Shown here: piece by piece, positions 43,840-53,800 of the stretch
How the letters are laid out: each line of letters starts with the position of its first letter
How positions within the stretch are numbered: the stretch's first letter is position 1
Source: Methanofollis formosanus
GTDB lineage: Archaea > Halobacteriota > Methanomicrobia > Methanomicrobiales > Methanofollaceae
Length of the DNA stretch: 64,000 nucleotides
Reading direction: 5' to 3'
Assembly (NCBI RefSeq): GCF_019633745.1
Contig: NZ_CP037968.1
Span: forward strand, 2,734,789-2,798,788
Translations under genes and position numbers: made by a program
Notes under the pieces: model-generated
Databases searched by the model: none
What the model saw: the letters and a program-made list of their open reading frames with translations, nothing else
What the model was told of the DNA's origin: nothing

Positions 43840-44940
43840 TTATTTCTTCTTCAGGTAGATCGCGGCACCGGCGATGCCGACGATGAGGAGGACGCCCGCG
43901 ACGATGGGGAGAGTCCGGTCTGTCGTCTCGCCGCCGGTGGCGTCGACGCTGGTCGCGTCGGTGACCTGTGCTGCCGGGCGGTCGGCGTCTCCGGCGGAGG
44001 GCGGTTGTGCGGCGGTGAAGAGTGCGAAGGTGCTGAAGTGTGATACTTCGGCGGTGACGGTCATGGTCTCATAGTCGATGGTCGTCGGGATCTCTTCCCA
44101 TCGTCCTGCTTCGGCGTTGTACCACCTGACCGTGAGGTCACCCTCTTTGAGGTCTTTCCATTTCTCCGCCGGGATCTCGAAGGTGAGGGTGATGGCGGGG
44201 TCGAAGGTTGCGCCGGCGGGTCCGCAGAGATAGGTGTATCCTGCTGCGACGAACCCGGTCTCTTCTCCGGCGGCGTCGGGCACCTCGCCGGGCGCCGCGG
44301 GCCTGATGGTGATCTCGTCGAGGGGCGTGCCTTCGGAGTTGTGGGCCGCGGTTCCTTCAGGTACTGAGAGGGTTGCGATCCGGTCGGATGAGACGACGGC
44401 TGCGGGCTCGTCCACCGTTCCGGTAGCGGAGGTGGCGAGCGTTGTGCTGCCGACGACCGGTGCTGCCGGTGCCTCGAGGGAGGGTGCGACGGTCTTCACC
44501 GGTGCGGGGTTCGAGGGGCTGCCGCCTCCGCCGCCCCCGCCGCTGCCGGTGTTGCCGCCAGGCGTGCCCCCGGTCTTCACCGCGAGGGCGAGGTTTCCGA
44601 GTTCGCCGGGTTCGAATACTGCGGTCTGTGCGGCTTTGTTACCGTTGACGGTGAAGGTGATCGTCCTGCCGACGACGTCGCCGCCGCCTTTGACGACCAA
44701 CCGGTCGTCGTCCTTCTCAACGCCGCCGAAGACCCCTTTGGTGTCGGTGGTGAGGGTGCCGTACGCTGTGCCGTCGATCGATGCTTCGATGACGGTCCCT
44801 GCCGGTGCCGGGTTGCCGTCGATGGTCACGGTCCCGCTGAACTCCTGCGGGACGACGGGTGTCTCGTCGGCCGCGGCGGCGCTGCCGACCAGGGCCGCCA
44901 TCACGACGATGAGCACGATGATTGCTGTTCTGCCTTTCAT
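43840..44940 (-). CDS. Secreted protein with Ig-like domains and C-terminal membrane anchor
   Basis: Signal peptide MKGRTAIIVLIVVMAALVGS; then a PEGA/Ig-like domain (SGTVTIDGNPAPAGTVIEAS), a Gly-rich linker, a second beta domain around YTYLCGPAGATFDPAITLTF and WKDLKEGDLTVRWYNAEAGR, and a Thr/Pro stalk. A final helix, TLPIVAGVLLIVGIAGAAIY, is followed by LKKK. The protein is thus displayed outside, tethered by the C-terminus. GAGGAG 4 bases before ATG 44940 fixes the start. It is the last gene of the minus-strand surface-protein run, beginning 17 bases after the preceding stop. Confidence 0.8.
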   Translation of the reverse strand: MKGRTAIIVLIVVMAALVGSAAAADETPVVPQEFSGTVTIDGNPAPAGTVIEASIDGTAYGTLTTDTKGVFGGVEKDDDRLVVKGGGDVVGRTITFTVNGNKAAQTAVFEPGELGNLALAVKTGGTPGGNTGSGGGGGGGSPSNPAPVKTVAPSLEAPAAPVVGSTTLATSATGTVDEPAAVVSSDRIATLSVPEGTAAHNSEGTPLDEITIRPAAPGEVPDAAGEETGFVAAGYTYLCGPAGATFDPAITLTFEIPAEKWKDLKEGDLTVRWYNAEAGRWEEIPTTIDYETMTVTAEVSHFSTFALFTAAQPPSAGDADRPAAQVTDATSVDATGGETTDRTLPIVAGVLLIVGIAGAAIYLKKK

Positions 44941-44957
44941 TCTACTCCTCAAAAAAT

Positions 44958-47900
44958 TTAGATGCTGATGGCGGCAAGGGTGCCGCCGGTCCGCATGAAG
45001 ACCCAGTAGCCCTCGCCGGGGTTGAGGTCTCTCTCGTCAGAGTGCGACCCGCTCCCGCTGTTGATGATCGAGGGTGCGTAGGCCTGTTCTTCGGCGTCGA
45101 GGCCGATGAGGATGGCCCATGCATCTTTGACCGATGCGAGTGCGTCCTTTGCCGGTGCCGGACTGACGTCGGAGAACCCGACGGCGTTCCATCCGGGCAC
45201 GAGGGCCTTTGTGGGTGCGGTGGTTGGCTTGAGCGAGTCGAAGGTGAGGGCGACGGTCGCGGTGGTGTTGGAGTAGATCCAGACGCCGTCGAGCGGTTTG
45301 ACCGGAGCATCGCTCTTGAGGACTTCCCAGCCGTCCGTGCCGTCGTAGCCGAAGATCGAGTGGCCGGCACAGTCGACGTTCTCAAAGAGGGCGACGGTGT
45401 CGTTGCCTGGTGCGAGGGTCCGCGGGACCGAGACGAAGTTCCATCCCTTGCGGAGGATGAGGGTCATGTCGCCGTCGCTCCCGGGCAGGCCGAGGAGTCT
45501 GACCGCGTCGATGCTGCCGAGACGCTTCTCGGCGGGCACGTCGTCGCCGACGAGCCTGAGCGGCCAGTCGCTCTCGGCGAGGGGCATGCCGTCGATCTCG
45601 TTGGCGAGGATGATGTTGTTGTTCCTCTTGACGTCTGCGCTGGCGAACTCGACGGTGCGGTCGTCGCCGGTGCCGGCGATACCGTCGGGTCCGTAGTCGA
45701 CGAGGAGGACGGTGTATCCCGCGTCGGCGAGGTCGTCACGGTACGCCCCGGCGCCGTGCGACTGGCCGTCGTCGACCCATCCGCAGAGGAGCCAGAGTGC
45801 CAGGCCCGACCAGGTCTGTCCGCCGTCGGTCCATTCGACACGGTGGATGCTGCCGCTGCACTCGACGCCGTGCTCGTAGTAGGTGCGGCCGATCTCTTCG
45901 TTGATCGCGCCGTTCAGGGTGAGGCTCCAGTCCTGTCTGGGTGCGGGCATGATCTCGATGGTGTCGACCTTTGCGACCGATATGCCGGCGACCGCGGGCA
46001 TCTTGTCGTAGTAGTGCCAGCACCATTCAGGGAGGCACTCGTGCATGTCCCAGTTGCCGAAGATGCCGTCAGGGGCCATGAAGAAGAGGCGGGGACCGTC
46101 ACGGTATGCCGGGACGTCGCCCTTCTCCTCGGTCCACCATGCGATGATGGCCTCGCCCTGTCTGGCCGCCGGTTCGTAGACCGAGGCGTACGGGAGCGAC
46201 CCGGCGTATCCGTCTCTGGCGGTGAGTTTGATCTCGTTGCCCTCTTCTGCGCCGCCGACGAGGTTGCAGAGGTCGCGCAGGGAGGTGCCTTTCACGACTT
46301 CGTTGATCTTGCCGGGGTTGGCGTTGACGGTCTCTTCAGGGTCCCAGAAGTTGTAGGGTTCGCCCGGATGCGTCTCGTTCCACTCGTCACTGAAGACCGG
46401 GCCCTGGAAGTGGAGTTCGACGCCGTTATCCCCGCCGTAGACGTCGAGGTTCTTCTTCATCCACCGCACGGTGACGGTGGTCTCGTCGACGACGGTCCTG
46501 CCGTCTTCGGCGTACTTGACGATCCTGATCTTCGGGAGGTCGGCGAGGGCGAGGACGGTGATGCTCGCGGTGCCCTGCACCCCGTCGCTCTCCGCGGTGA
46601 CGGTCGTGGTGCCTCCGGCGAGGGCTTCGAAGTAGCCGGTGGCGTTCACGCTCCCGACGGTGGTGTTGCTGCTCGTCCAGGTGAAGACGAGGTCTTCCAT
46701 TCCCGCGCCGGTGTCGTCATACCCTGCGGCCGTGAACTGGAAGGTCTCGTGCTCTTCGAGTTCGGCGTCGGCCGGGGTGACGGCGACGGTGGCGAGCATC
46801 GGGACCGTCGGGATGATCTCGCCGGTCTGCCACTCGCCCATCATCGGGTACTCGTCCTTGTAGGTGCCGAAGGACATCGGGGTGTCGCCGATGCCATTCT
46901 TGTCGGCGTCGGTGCCGGGGTATCCGGTGTAGTGGTTGCCGACGCAGCCCGTGTACTCGCCGCCGCGGTAGGTGTAGGTCACCTCTTCGGGCGAGTGGTA
47001 GGTGTTGGCGGTCTTGATCTCGACGGGGCCGAGGAAGGCGTTGGCCCAGACGGTGTTGCCCTTTGCCGCGTCCTTGATACAGATCTCGGCTTCAGCGTTG
47101 TTCTCGCAGGTGTTGTTGAAGACGAGGTTGCCGGCGACGGTGTCGCGGAGGCTGAGGCCGCGTTTGGTGTTCTCGTGACAAGAGTTCTCTTCGACGGTGT
47201 TGCCGGTGGCGTCGCCGCCGAGGTGGACGCCGTTGTAGCACCCGGCGCAGTCGTTCTTCCTGACGATGCAGTCGTCGAACCCGACGATCTCGATGCCCGC
47301 GACGTGCTCGTCGGTCGGGCCGCGGACCGCAAAGCCTTCGACGGTCACGCCGTCGGCGTCGACGTCGAAGACCGGTTTGTCGGTTGATGCGGCGGTGACG
47401 GTCACGGCGCCGGCGCCGTTCTCGGTGCGGATGACGAGCAGTTTGTCCACCAGCACGTTCTCGGTGTAGACGCCGTCCTTCACGACGACGGTGTCGCCGG
47501 GGTTCGAGGCCGCGACCGCATCAGAGATGGTGGTGTAGACTCCTTCGCCGCCGTCGGCGTCGACGTACCGCGTCTGCGGTTCAGGTGATGCGTAGGCGTC
47601 GTGCGTCGCTTTCAGCGGGGCGTGGTCGGTGCCGAGGCTGTCGGGGAGGATGTACGGGGCGTCGATGACGCCGTCGTTGTTCTCGTCGTCGCCGGTGTAG
47701 TCGGACCAGAAGTTGCCGAGGTAGTTGGTGTGAATGGCGTCGTTGTAGGTGTAGGTGAGGGGGGCGGTGGAGTTCCAGATCTGGGCCGGTGATGTGGTTG
47801 AAATCACGTCAGCGGCGTTGTCGATGAACTCGTTGAGATAGATTATGTTGTCGCCACCGGACTTGTAAAATTCAAGCCCTGCTGTGGAAGAGGAACTGAA

Positions 47901-48512
47901 TGTATTATTGACGATGGTGTTGTTTGAAGATGAACCCTTCCCCTGGAGTGTCAATCCGGATCCTGTACTGTTTATGAAGAGATTGTCTGAGACAACACAG
48001 TCTACTTTGTCGACCGTAACTGCAGAATATTTTGCAGTGGAATTTCTGACGATGTTGTGAGAAAATGTGGTTTTATTTCCTCTAATATGAACTGATTCCG
48101 TCATCCCGTCAAAAACGCAACGTGTAAATGTTGAACCACATACGGGATTGGTGGAAGAAAAAGTAATACCAAATGTGCTGTTGGTCACCAATAATCCTTC
48201 AATCCATGTTCTGGTTGTATCTGCATCATAGTGCTCAGTTCCCAAACCAATATATTTACCTCCCCTGCAGTCGATCATCACCAGATCGGCGCCCTCGCCG
48301 ATGATGGAGAGATGTGGTTTCTGTACGTCAAAATGAGAGTAGGTGCCGTTGTACAGGAAGATGGCGTCTCCTGGTTTTGTCTCTACTGATCCTGAAATAC
48401 GTGTGTAATCATTGATGTCGTCACCGTCATGGAGGTACCATGTCGTCGCCGTTGCGGGTGCGATGAGGAGAGCAAGTAGAATAAGGCAGAAAATTCCAAT
48501 CGTTTTTTTCAT
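44958..48512 (-). CDS. Secreted multi-domain protein: two beta-helices, Ig domain, two SUOX-like domains
   Basis: Signal peptide MKKTIGIFCLILLALLIAPA. Domains in order: right-handed beta-helix (about 30-260; GDAIFLYNGTYSHFDV), a second NosD-type helix (about 310-540; GDTVVVKDGVYTENV), and an Ig-like Big_2 domain (565-650). Next are two domains resembling the sulfite-oxidase molybdopterin-binding fold. The first is 650-860, with GTSLRDLCNLVGG, ARDGYAGSLPY and GNWDMHECLPEWCWHYY; the second is 860-1010, with ILANEIDGMPLAESDWPLRL. The C-terminal GWNFVSVP module is 1020-1184. No cofactor Cys is apparent. GGTGAT before ATG 48512 sets the start. Most likely an S-layer-associated ligand-binding protein. 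Confidence 0.8.
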   Translation of the reverse strand: MKKTIGIFCLILLALLIAPATATTWYLHDGDDINDYTRISGSVETKPGDAIFLYNGTYSHFDVQKPHLSIIGEGADLVMIDCRGGKYIGLGTEHYDADTTRTWIEGLLVTNSTFGITFSSTNPVCGSTFTRCVFDGMTESVHIRGNKTTFSHNIVRNSTAKYSAVTVDKVDCVVSDNLFINSTGSGLTLQGKGSSSNNTIVNNTFSSSSTAGLEFYKSGGDNIIYLNEFIDNAADVISTTSPAQIWNSTAPLTYTYNDAIHTNYLGNFWSDYTGDDENNDGVIDAPYILPDSLGTDHAPLKATHDAYASPEPQTRYVDADGGEGVYTTISDAVAASNPGDTVVVKDGVYTENVLVDKLLVIRTENGAGAVTVTAASTDKPVFDVDADGVTVEGFAVRGPTDEHVAGIEIVGFDDCIVRKNDCAGCYNGVHLGGDATGNTVEENSCHENTKRGLSLRDTVAGNLVFNNTCENNAEAEICIKDAAKGNTVWANAFLGPVEIKTANTYHSPEEVTYTYRGGEYTGCVGNHYTGYPGTDADKNGIGDTPMSFGTYKDEYPMMGEWQTGEIIPTVPMLATVAVTPADAELEEHETFQFTAAGYDDTGAGMEDLVFTWTSSNTTVGSVNATGYFEALAGGTTTVTAESDGVQGTASITVLALADLPKIRIVKYAEDGRTVVDETTVTVRWMKKNLDVYGGDNGVELHFQGPVFSDEWNETHPGEPYNFWDPEETVNANPGKINEVVKGTSLRDLCNLVGGAEEGNEIKLTARDGYAGSLPYASVYEPAARQGEAIIAWWTEEKGDVPAYRDGPRLFFMAPDGIFGNWDMHECLPEWCWHYYDKMPAVAGISVAKVDTIEIMPAPRQDWSLTLNGAINEEIGRTYYEHGVECSGSIHRVEWTDGGQTWSGLALWLLCGWVDDGQSHGAGAYRDDLADAGYTVLLVDYGPDGIAGTGDDRTVEFASADVKRNNNIILANEIDGMPLAESDWPLRLVGDDVPAEKRLGSIDAVRLLGLPGSDGDMTLILRKGWNFVSVPRTLAPGNDTVALFENVDCAGHSIFGYDGTDGWEVLKSDAPVKPLDGVWIYSNTTATVALTFDSLKPTTAPTKALVPGWNAVGFSDVSPAPAKDALASVKDAWAILIGLDAEEQAYAPSIINSGSGSHSDERDLNPGEGYWVFMRTGGTLAAISI

Positions 48513-48541
48513 GAAAATCACCATAGAAAAGAAAAAAAGGG

Positions 48542-49762
48542 TTAGTTGGTGTGGTGATGGGTCACCACGAGCTTTACGTAGTCAGTCGAGAGGGTTGATG
48601 ATGTGTCTCTGTCGGTAGCGCCCTTCTGCTTCGCGAGCACGGTGACGTTGCCGTTGACGACGTAGTTGCTGATGCTTGAGGTCTCCTCACCGGTGAGCGT
48701 GACCTCGCTGCCGCTGGTGCTGCCCTGGAGGAGTTCGTAACTGCTGCTGTTCCAGATGTAGAGGTCGGCGCCGGGGGTGCTGGCATGGGTGCCGGTGCCG
48801 TTCCAGGTGACAGCGAGCTTCTCGATGTTGCTCGCACTCTCGGTGACGTTGAAGACGAAGCGCTGGGCAGCATACTGATCAGTGGGGGCTGAGATAGAAA
48901 CAACCTGGTTGTCATCGGAGGCAATGTTTGCGGTGCTGGCGAACGGGGTGTTCGGCACATTGCTGGCGCTCGGCACGCCGGTCACGCCGCCCTCGTACGC
49001 ATACTCGACGGTGTCGCCGCCGGTGGCGAAGTCATAGCGGTGCGGGGGGTAGATGTCGATGGTGTTGACCTGCTTCACCGAGAGACCCTTTGCGGAGGGG
49101 TATGCGCTGTTGTCGGTCTTGTTGACCCAGTATTTCCAGTACCAGGAGGGCAGCGCTTCGTGCATGTCCCAGTTGGTGAAGTTGTTGTCGGTTGTGTTGT
49201 AGAAGTAGAGACGCATGCCGTCGCCCCAGGTCGGAACGTCGCCATAGACGGAGTCCCACCAGGTCAGCACCAGGTCGCCGAGCCTTGAGTTCTGGCTGTT
49301 GACATGGGTGGCGTTGAACCACATGGTGTAGGTCTTGGAACCGACGCTCCTGATCGCGATCTCGTCGCCGGTGGTCATGCCGCCGACCTCACTGACGATG
49401 TTTTTCAGGGAGGTGCCGTTGTGGCCGCCGTAGCTGACGAGGTTGACTCCTTCCTCGGTCTGGTCCCAGTTGTTGTAGTCGTTCTCGTTGAGACCGGCGT
49501 CGATCCACTCGTCAAGGAAGACCGGGCCCTGCATGTAGATGTCGCCGTTGCTCACGACATCGCCGTCCAGACTCTTAAGATAGGTGTAACTAAGGTTCTC
49601 CGACCGGTCAACGGTGGAGTAGTTGTTGTCTGCGTACTTCGTGACCTCTACGTACGTTGTTCCTGCTGCACTTGCCGGTGCTGCCATCAGGGCGATGGCA
49701 ATGCACAGGCAGAGCAGTGCCATGGGGGTTCTTTTTTCCAATACAATGCTACGTAAACTCAT
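48542..49762 (-). CDS. Secreted protein with SUOX-like domain
   Basis: Signal peptide-like N-terminus (TPMALLCLCIAIALMAAPA), then one domain homologous to those in the flanking large proteins (about residues 40-240). Key points are GTSLKNIVSEVGG, VLTWWDSVYGDVPTWGDGMR, NWDMHEALPSWYWKYW and VKQVNTIDIYPP. The C-terminal ~140 residues form a separate beta domain ending TDYVKLVVTHHHTN. It lies 29 bases upstream of the 1184-residue gene on the same strand and may share its transcript. The WDMHE motif is common to three proteins here. Function unknown; extracellular. Confidence 0.8.
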   Translation of the reverse strand: MSLRSIVLEKRTPMALLCLCIAIALMAAPASAAGTTYVEVTKYADNNYSTVDRSENLSYTYLKSLDGDVVSNGDIYMQGPVFLDEWIDAGLNENDYNNWDQTEEGVNLVSYGGHNGTSLKNIVSEVGGMTTGDEIAIRSVGSKTYTMWFNATHVNSQNSRLGDLVLTWWDSVYGDVPTWGDGMRLYFYNTTDNNFTNWDMHEALPSWYWKYWVNKTDNSAYPSAKGLSVKQVNTIDIYPPHRYDFATGGDTVEYAYEGGVTGVPSASNVPNTPFASTANIASDDNQVVSISAPTDQYAAQRFVFNVTESASNIEKLAVTWNGTGTHASTPGADLYIWNSSSYELLQGSTSGSEVTLTGEETSSISNYVVNGNVTVLAKQKGATDRDTSSTLSTDYVKLVVTHHHTN

Positions 49763-50369
49763 TTTTTCACTAACCCTTTTTTCTTTGACAATTGATCTTC
49801 AATCAGACGATCTATAAATCTCTTTTCATGATTTAGTAAAATATATTAAGTATATCACATTAACGTATTTGACCAGAACCGGCCGGTTTGAGGGCCTTAA
49901 ATCTTGAAATTTCTTGCTTCATGCCGGTTAATCTCTCCAAAGTGTTGACATTATTGAAAATGTGGCAATTTCATCTGGATTTAGGATCCATTTTGGCGAT
50001 TTGGTCGCCATGTGCGGAAAAAAGAAAAAAATAAACCATTTTGTATTCTGCGCACCTGATCATGACGGATATGCTCAGACCGTCGTCCCCACGAGAGTGC
50101 TATTCCCACCGGTCCCCCCGCGTCAGGATAGGAGTGGGAAAGACAACCCCCTCTTCATGTTCATCGATTGTGCCCTCCCGGCCCAGCATTCAGAAGGTGT
50201 TTCTGTCCGCCGCATATCGGTCATGAGAGGGCCTGGTATGATCAAATCATCATGAAAACCTGGAGGGCCGATCTTCGAGATCATTTTCATGGACCATATC
50301 CCAAAAGTATCCCGGGCTTGAACAATCTCTGGATCAACACCTCTTCATGGCCATTTCTCTGCCTTCCCG

Positions 50370-50540
50370 GTCCAATCGCCATCCCGGGGGTCAGGGGGCA
50401 GGGCCCCCGGCACCGGGCTTCGAAGGCGTGATGGAATGATCAGACCTGCCGCCCGCATCGCAGAATCTTTATCGCCGTCTCGCGCCGGGGGTTTCACCCC
50501 CGGACCCCCACGATGAAGATAGGGGCGGGGCGGCAGCAAT
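50370..50540 (+). repeat. Hairpin and long-core palindromic element
   Basis: A reverse hairpin (CCCGGGGGTCAGGGGGC, GGGCCCCCGGC) is followed by a forward long-core copy: CTGCCGCCCGC, TCTCGCGCCGGGGG from about 50478, hairpin, CGATGAAGATAGG and GGGCGGGGCGGCAG. The remaining gap 49763-50369 is AT-rich near the 49.8 kb promoter and otherwise featureless. Confidence 0.65.
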
Positions 50541-50584
50541 CTGTTGAACGACGCCGTGTTTCATAAATGTCTTCCGGTCGCAGA

Positions 50585-50660
50585 TCCTGACAGAGGGTTT
50601 TGGGATGACCTCATGGTAAAACCTCACTTTTATTTGGTTCAAGAGGATACTGCCGTCTGC
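50585..50660 (+). pseudogene. Fragment similar to the protein tail at the window start
   Basis: The plus frame reads RGFWDDLMVKPHFYLVQED, matching the FWDDLVVNQ region of the C-terminal fragment at bases 1-60, with TTTTGGGATGACCTC shared at the DNA level. There is no start or continuation, so it is at most a relic. Confidence 0.3.
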
Positions 50661-50730
50661 CACCTATCTTCGCGGGGGGGACCGGCGGGACCGAGCGTCA
50701 GCGAGTTCGAGAAGACTCGCACGTCTTCGA

Positions 50731-50780
50731 GCGGCCAGCCCTCCACAGAGATGGTTATCCAGAGGAATTCTGCAGGGCTA
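50731..50780 (-). repeat. GGGCTTTGTAGAA repeat, reverse copy 4
   Basis: Plus-strand CGGCCAGCCCTCCACAGAG, GATGGTTATCCAGAGG and AATTCTGCAGGGCT are the reverse of copies 1-3. Confidence 0.5.
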
Positions 50781-50822
50781 AAAAATATTTTCTCGGTATT
50801 TCAAAAATTTGGGTGCCCTTTT

Positions 50823-53800
50823 TCAGGCGCCTATCGCCGCAAGATCTCCCTTCTCGCTCATGAAGATCCAGTAGCCCTCCTTTGGCCCCATATGCTGAAC
50901 CAGGTTGCTCCCGGCGGTGACGGCCGGCCTGTACTCCTGTCTGATCCTGTCGAACCCGACAAGAGAAGACCATGCCCCGTCCACCGACTGGAGCGTCTCC
51001 TCCACCGGTGCGGGGACGGTGTCCGAGAACCCGATCGCGTTCCATCCGGGCGCGAGGTGCTTCATCGGCGGCACCTGTCGCAGGTCGGGGTTGTACGTCA
51101 GCCCGACGGCGGTGCTCTCGTTTGCATAGATCCAGATCCCGTCCAGCACCCCGAGCCGGTTGTCAGACTTGAGCACCCGCCAGCCGTCGGGCTGGACGTA
51201 CCCAAAGATCGAGTGGCCCGCACAGTCCACCGCCTCGAAGACCGCCATCGTGTCGGCGCCGGGCGCCAGCCGTTTCGGCACCGAGACGAAGTTCCAGCCG
51301 GGGATGAGGGTGAGCGTATCGTAATCGTCGCCGCCCGCGCCCACGACGACGACACGCCTGAAGACGTTGTTCTCCTCGTCCGCCTCCTCGACGGCGCCGT
51401 CGGGGTCGGCGATGACGGAGAGTTCGTAGACCCCTTCGGCCGCCGGTCTCCAGACGAAGGAGACATCCGCATGGTCCCCGGCCGCAAGCCGGGCCACCGT
51501 TTCGGTCCCGGCCTTCGCACCGTCCACCGCGAACACCACGGCGAAGGCGTCGGCGTCTTTGCCTCCACGGTTCTCGACCCTCGCCGTGACCGTCGCATTG
51601 ACGCCCGGATCGAGATCCGGCACCTCGATCCCGGTGACGAGAAGATCAGGCACCCCGCTCCGGTCGATCACCACCCGGTCGAAGACCTCGCCGGGCGGGC
51701 GGATGCCGAGGACTTCCTTGTTGTCCTCGGAGACGTTGGCCACCGGCACGAACTCCATCGTCGCCGTCTCGTTCGCCGGGTCCACCGTCACCCGCGTATA
51801 GCCGAGCGTAAACTCCAGGCTGTTCTGGTATCCGGCCTCCTTCTCCTCGGTGAGAGTGTACAGCGGGCCGCCGCCGGTCGCCGCGACGACGTACTGCGTG
51901 CCGTTCACCAGGTACCGCTGGTACGAATGGACATGCCCGTTGAAGACGACATCGACATCGTTCGCCTCGAAGGTCGGCCCCCAGAGCGTACGGAAGTTCT
52001 TCCATCCGCCCGGATGGCGGGTACCCGAACTGTACGGCGGGTGGTGGAAGGCGACGAACGTCCAGGACGCGGTGCTCTCCGCCAGATCCTCTCCGAGCCA
52101 CGCCGTCTGTTCATCCATCCTCGGCCCCACATCGTCGTTGGAGTCGAGCATGGCGACATGCACGTCCCCGCAGTCGAAGGAGTACCAGTGGGGGACCGCG
52201 AAGACCGCCATGAACGCTTCGGCATCGTCCCAGTACTCGTGGTTCCCGCGCGTCGGGTACAGCGTCGTGTTCGCATACAGCGCCCGCCCGGACGCAAAGA
52301 ACCGGTCCCACTCCTCAGGGTTGTTCGGGTCGCAGACCGTGTCGCCGACATGGACCACGAAGGCGGCGTCCTGCTCCTCCGCGGCGATCCGGTCCGCGAC
52401 GAGTTTGTGCCGCTCCAGCTGCGTGAAGTCGGAGATCTGCTCCTGCGTATCACCGTAGACGATGAAGGTGCACGGCCCGGTCGCAGGGAAGGTCCTGAAG
52501 GTCAGGTCCGCGGAGACATTCCTGCCCGCGTGGACGCGGTAATGATAGCGGGTATCGGGCGCAAGATCGGTGAGGTTCACGTGCCTGAGCACCCCCTCGC
52601 CGGAGGCGGAGACATTGCGGTCGTACTCCCCGTGCTCGGTGAAGTACGCTTCAGCGGCGTACTCGACCATCCCGGCCGCCGGGATATCGGTCTTCCAGTT
52701 GACCGTCGTCCCGCTCGTCGTCGTCCCGGTCAGGTACGGCCCCCACTGCACCTCCGGCACCGGCGGGAGAACCTCGTAGTGGTCGGCCGGTTCCATCAGA
52801 GGATAGAGATCGTGATCCGTCGCCGAGGCGATATAGGGAGTGTCGCCGATACCGTCACCGTCCGCATCGGTCCCATCGTAGTTGTAGTAGTAGTTGCCCA
52901 GATAACCCTGGTAGAGGGTGCCGTTGTACCAGTAATCGCATGGTTCTGGAGTGTTGACCATATTCGAGGAGCCTTCACTGATCCAGCTGGTCTTGCCGCT
53001 GCTGGTTCCATCTTTGGTCTTGGCCCAGGTATTCAGGTAGATCTGGTTTTCGTTCGCACTCTTGAGGTAAAGGTCTGTTTTCCCGCATCTGGAGCATGTA
53101 TTGTTGACGATGACGTTTCGTTTCGATTGACCCAGATATAATCCATTATAACTCCCGACAATCGAGTTGTCGCAGATCAGGCTGTCGCTGGAAGATGTTA
53201 TAATCCCACAATATCCGCCTGAGACAGTATTCCCGGATACCGTGGCGTTTGCGATGCTCCCGAGGTTCATCCCTCTGGAAATGATATTATTATCAATGGT
53301 GAGATTCTCGAACCGGCCTTCCCCCTTGATGCCGTCACTGCTCATGGGTACGCTCCCGGTGAAGGTGTTCCCCTCCAGTACGAGATCAGATGATGTACCC
53401 AGCACGATCTCAAATAATGCACTCTCCGTGATGGCGCTGTTCAGCACCGACGACCCGTCCGATCCGGTTATGCGCAACCCGGACTTCTTGCTTGAGGTCA
53501 TGGAACAGTTTTCAATCGTCGTATCCGGCGAATAGGTCACGTCAATATGATATACGCCGTTCCAGGATCCTGTACAGTCTTGGATCGTTGTCCTGTCCGC
53601 CTTCTGGAGACAGATACCGTTGAATGTATTCTCGGAGATCGTGCATCCGGTGATTGCTGAATTTCTCGTGGCATTGAGGGACATCCCGTTTTGTGCGTTT
53701 TTATTTGCCGAAGAATTGCGGATAGTGACGTTCTCTGCATCCTTCAGGACGATCCCCTGATAGTTGGAGGACGCGGCGACATCTGCGGCGCAGCAGTCCC

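Noticed and set aside
44922-47387. Long plus-strand frame of over 800 codons antisense to the surface-protein gene
   Set aside because: Repetitive Val/Asp/Gly composition typical of the complement of GC-rich coding DNA; the minus frame has signal peptide and known domains.
50544-53141. Long plus-strand frame antisense to the giant phosphoesterase protein
   Set aside because: Only its first ~35 codons lie outside the real gene; the rest is the complement of recognised domains on the minus strand.
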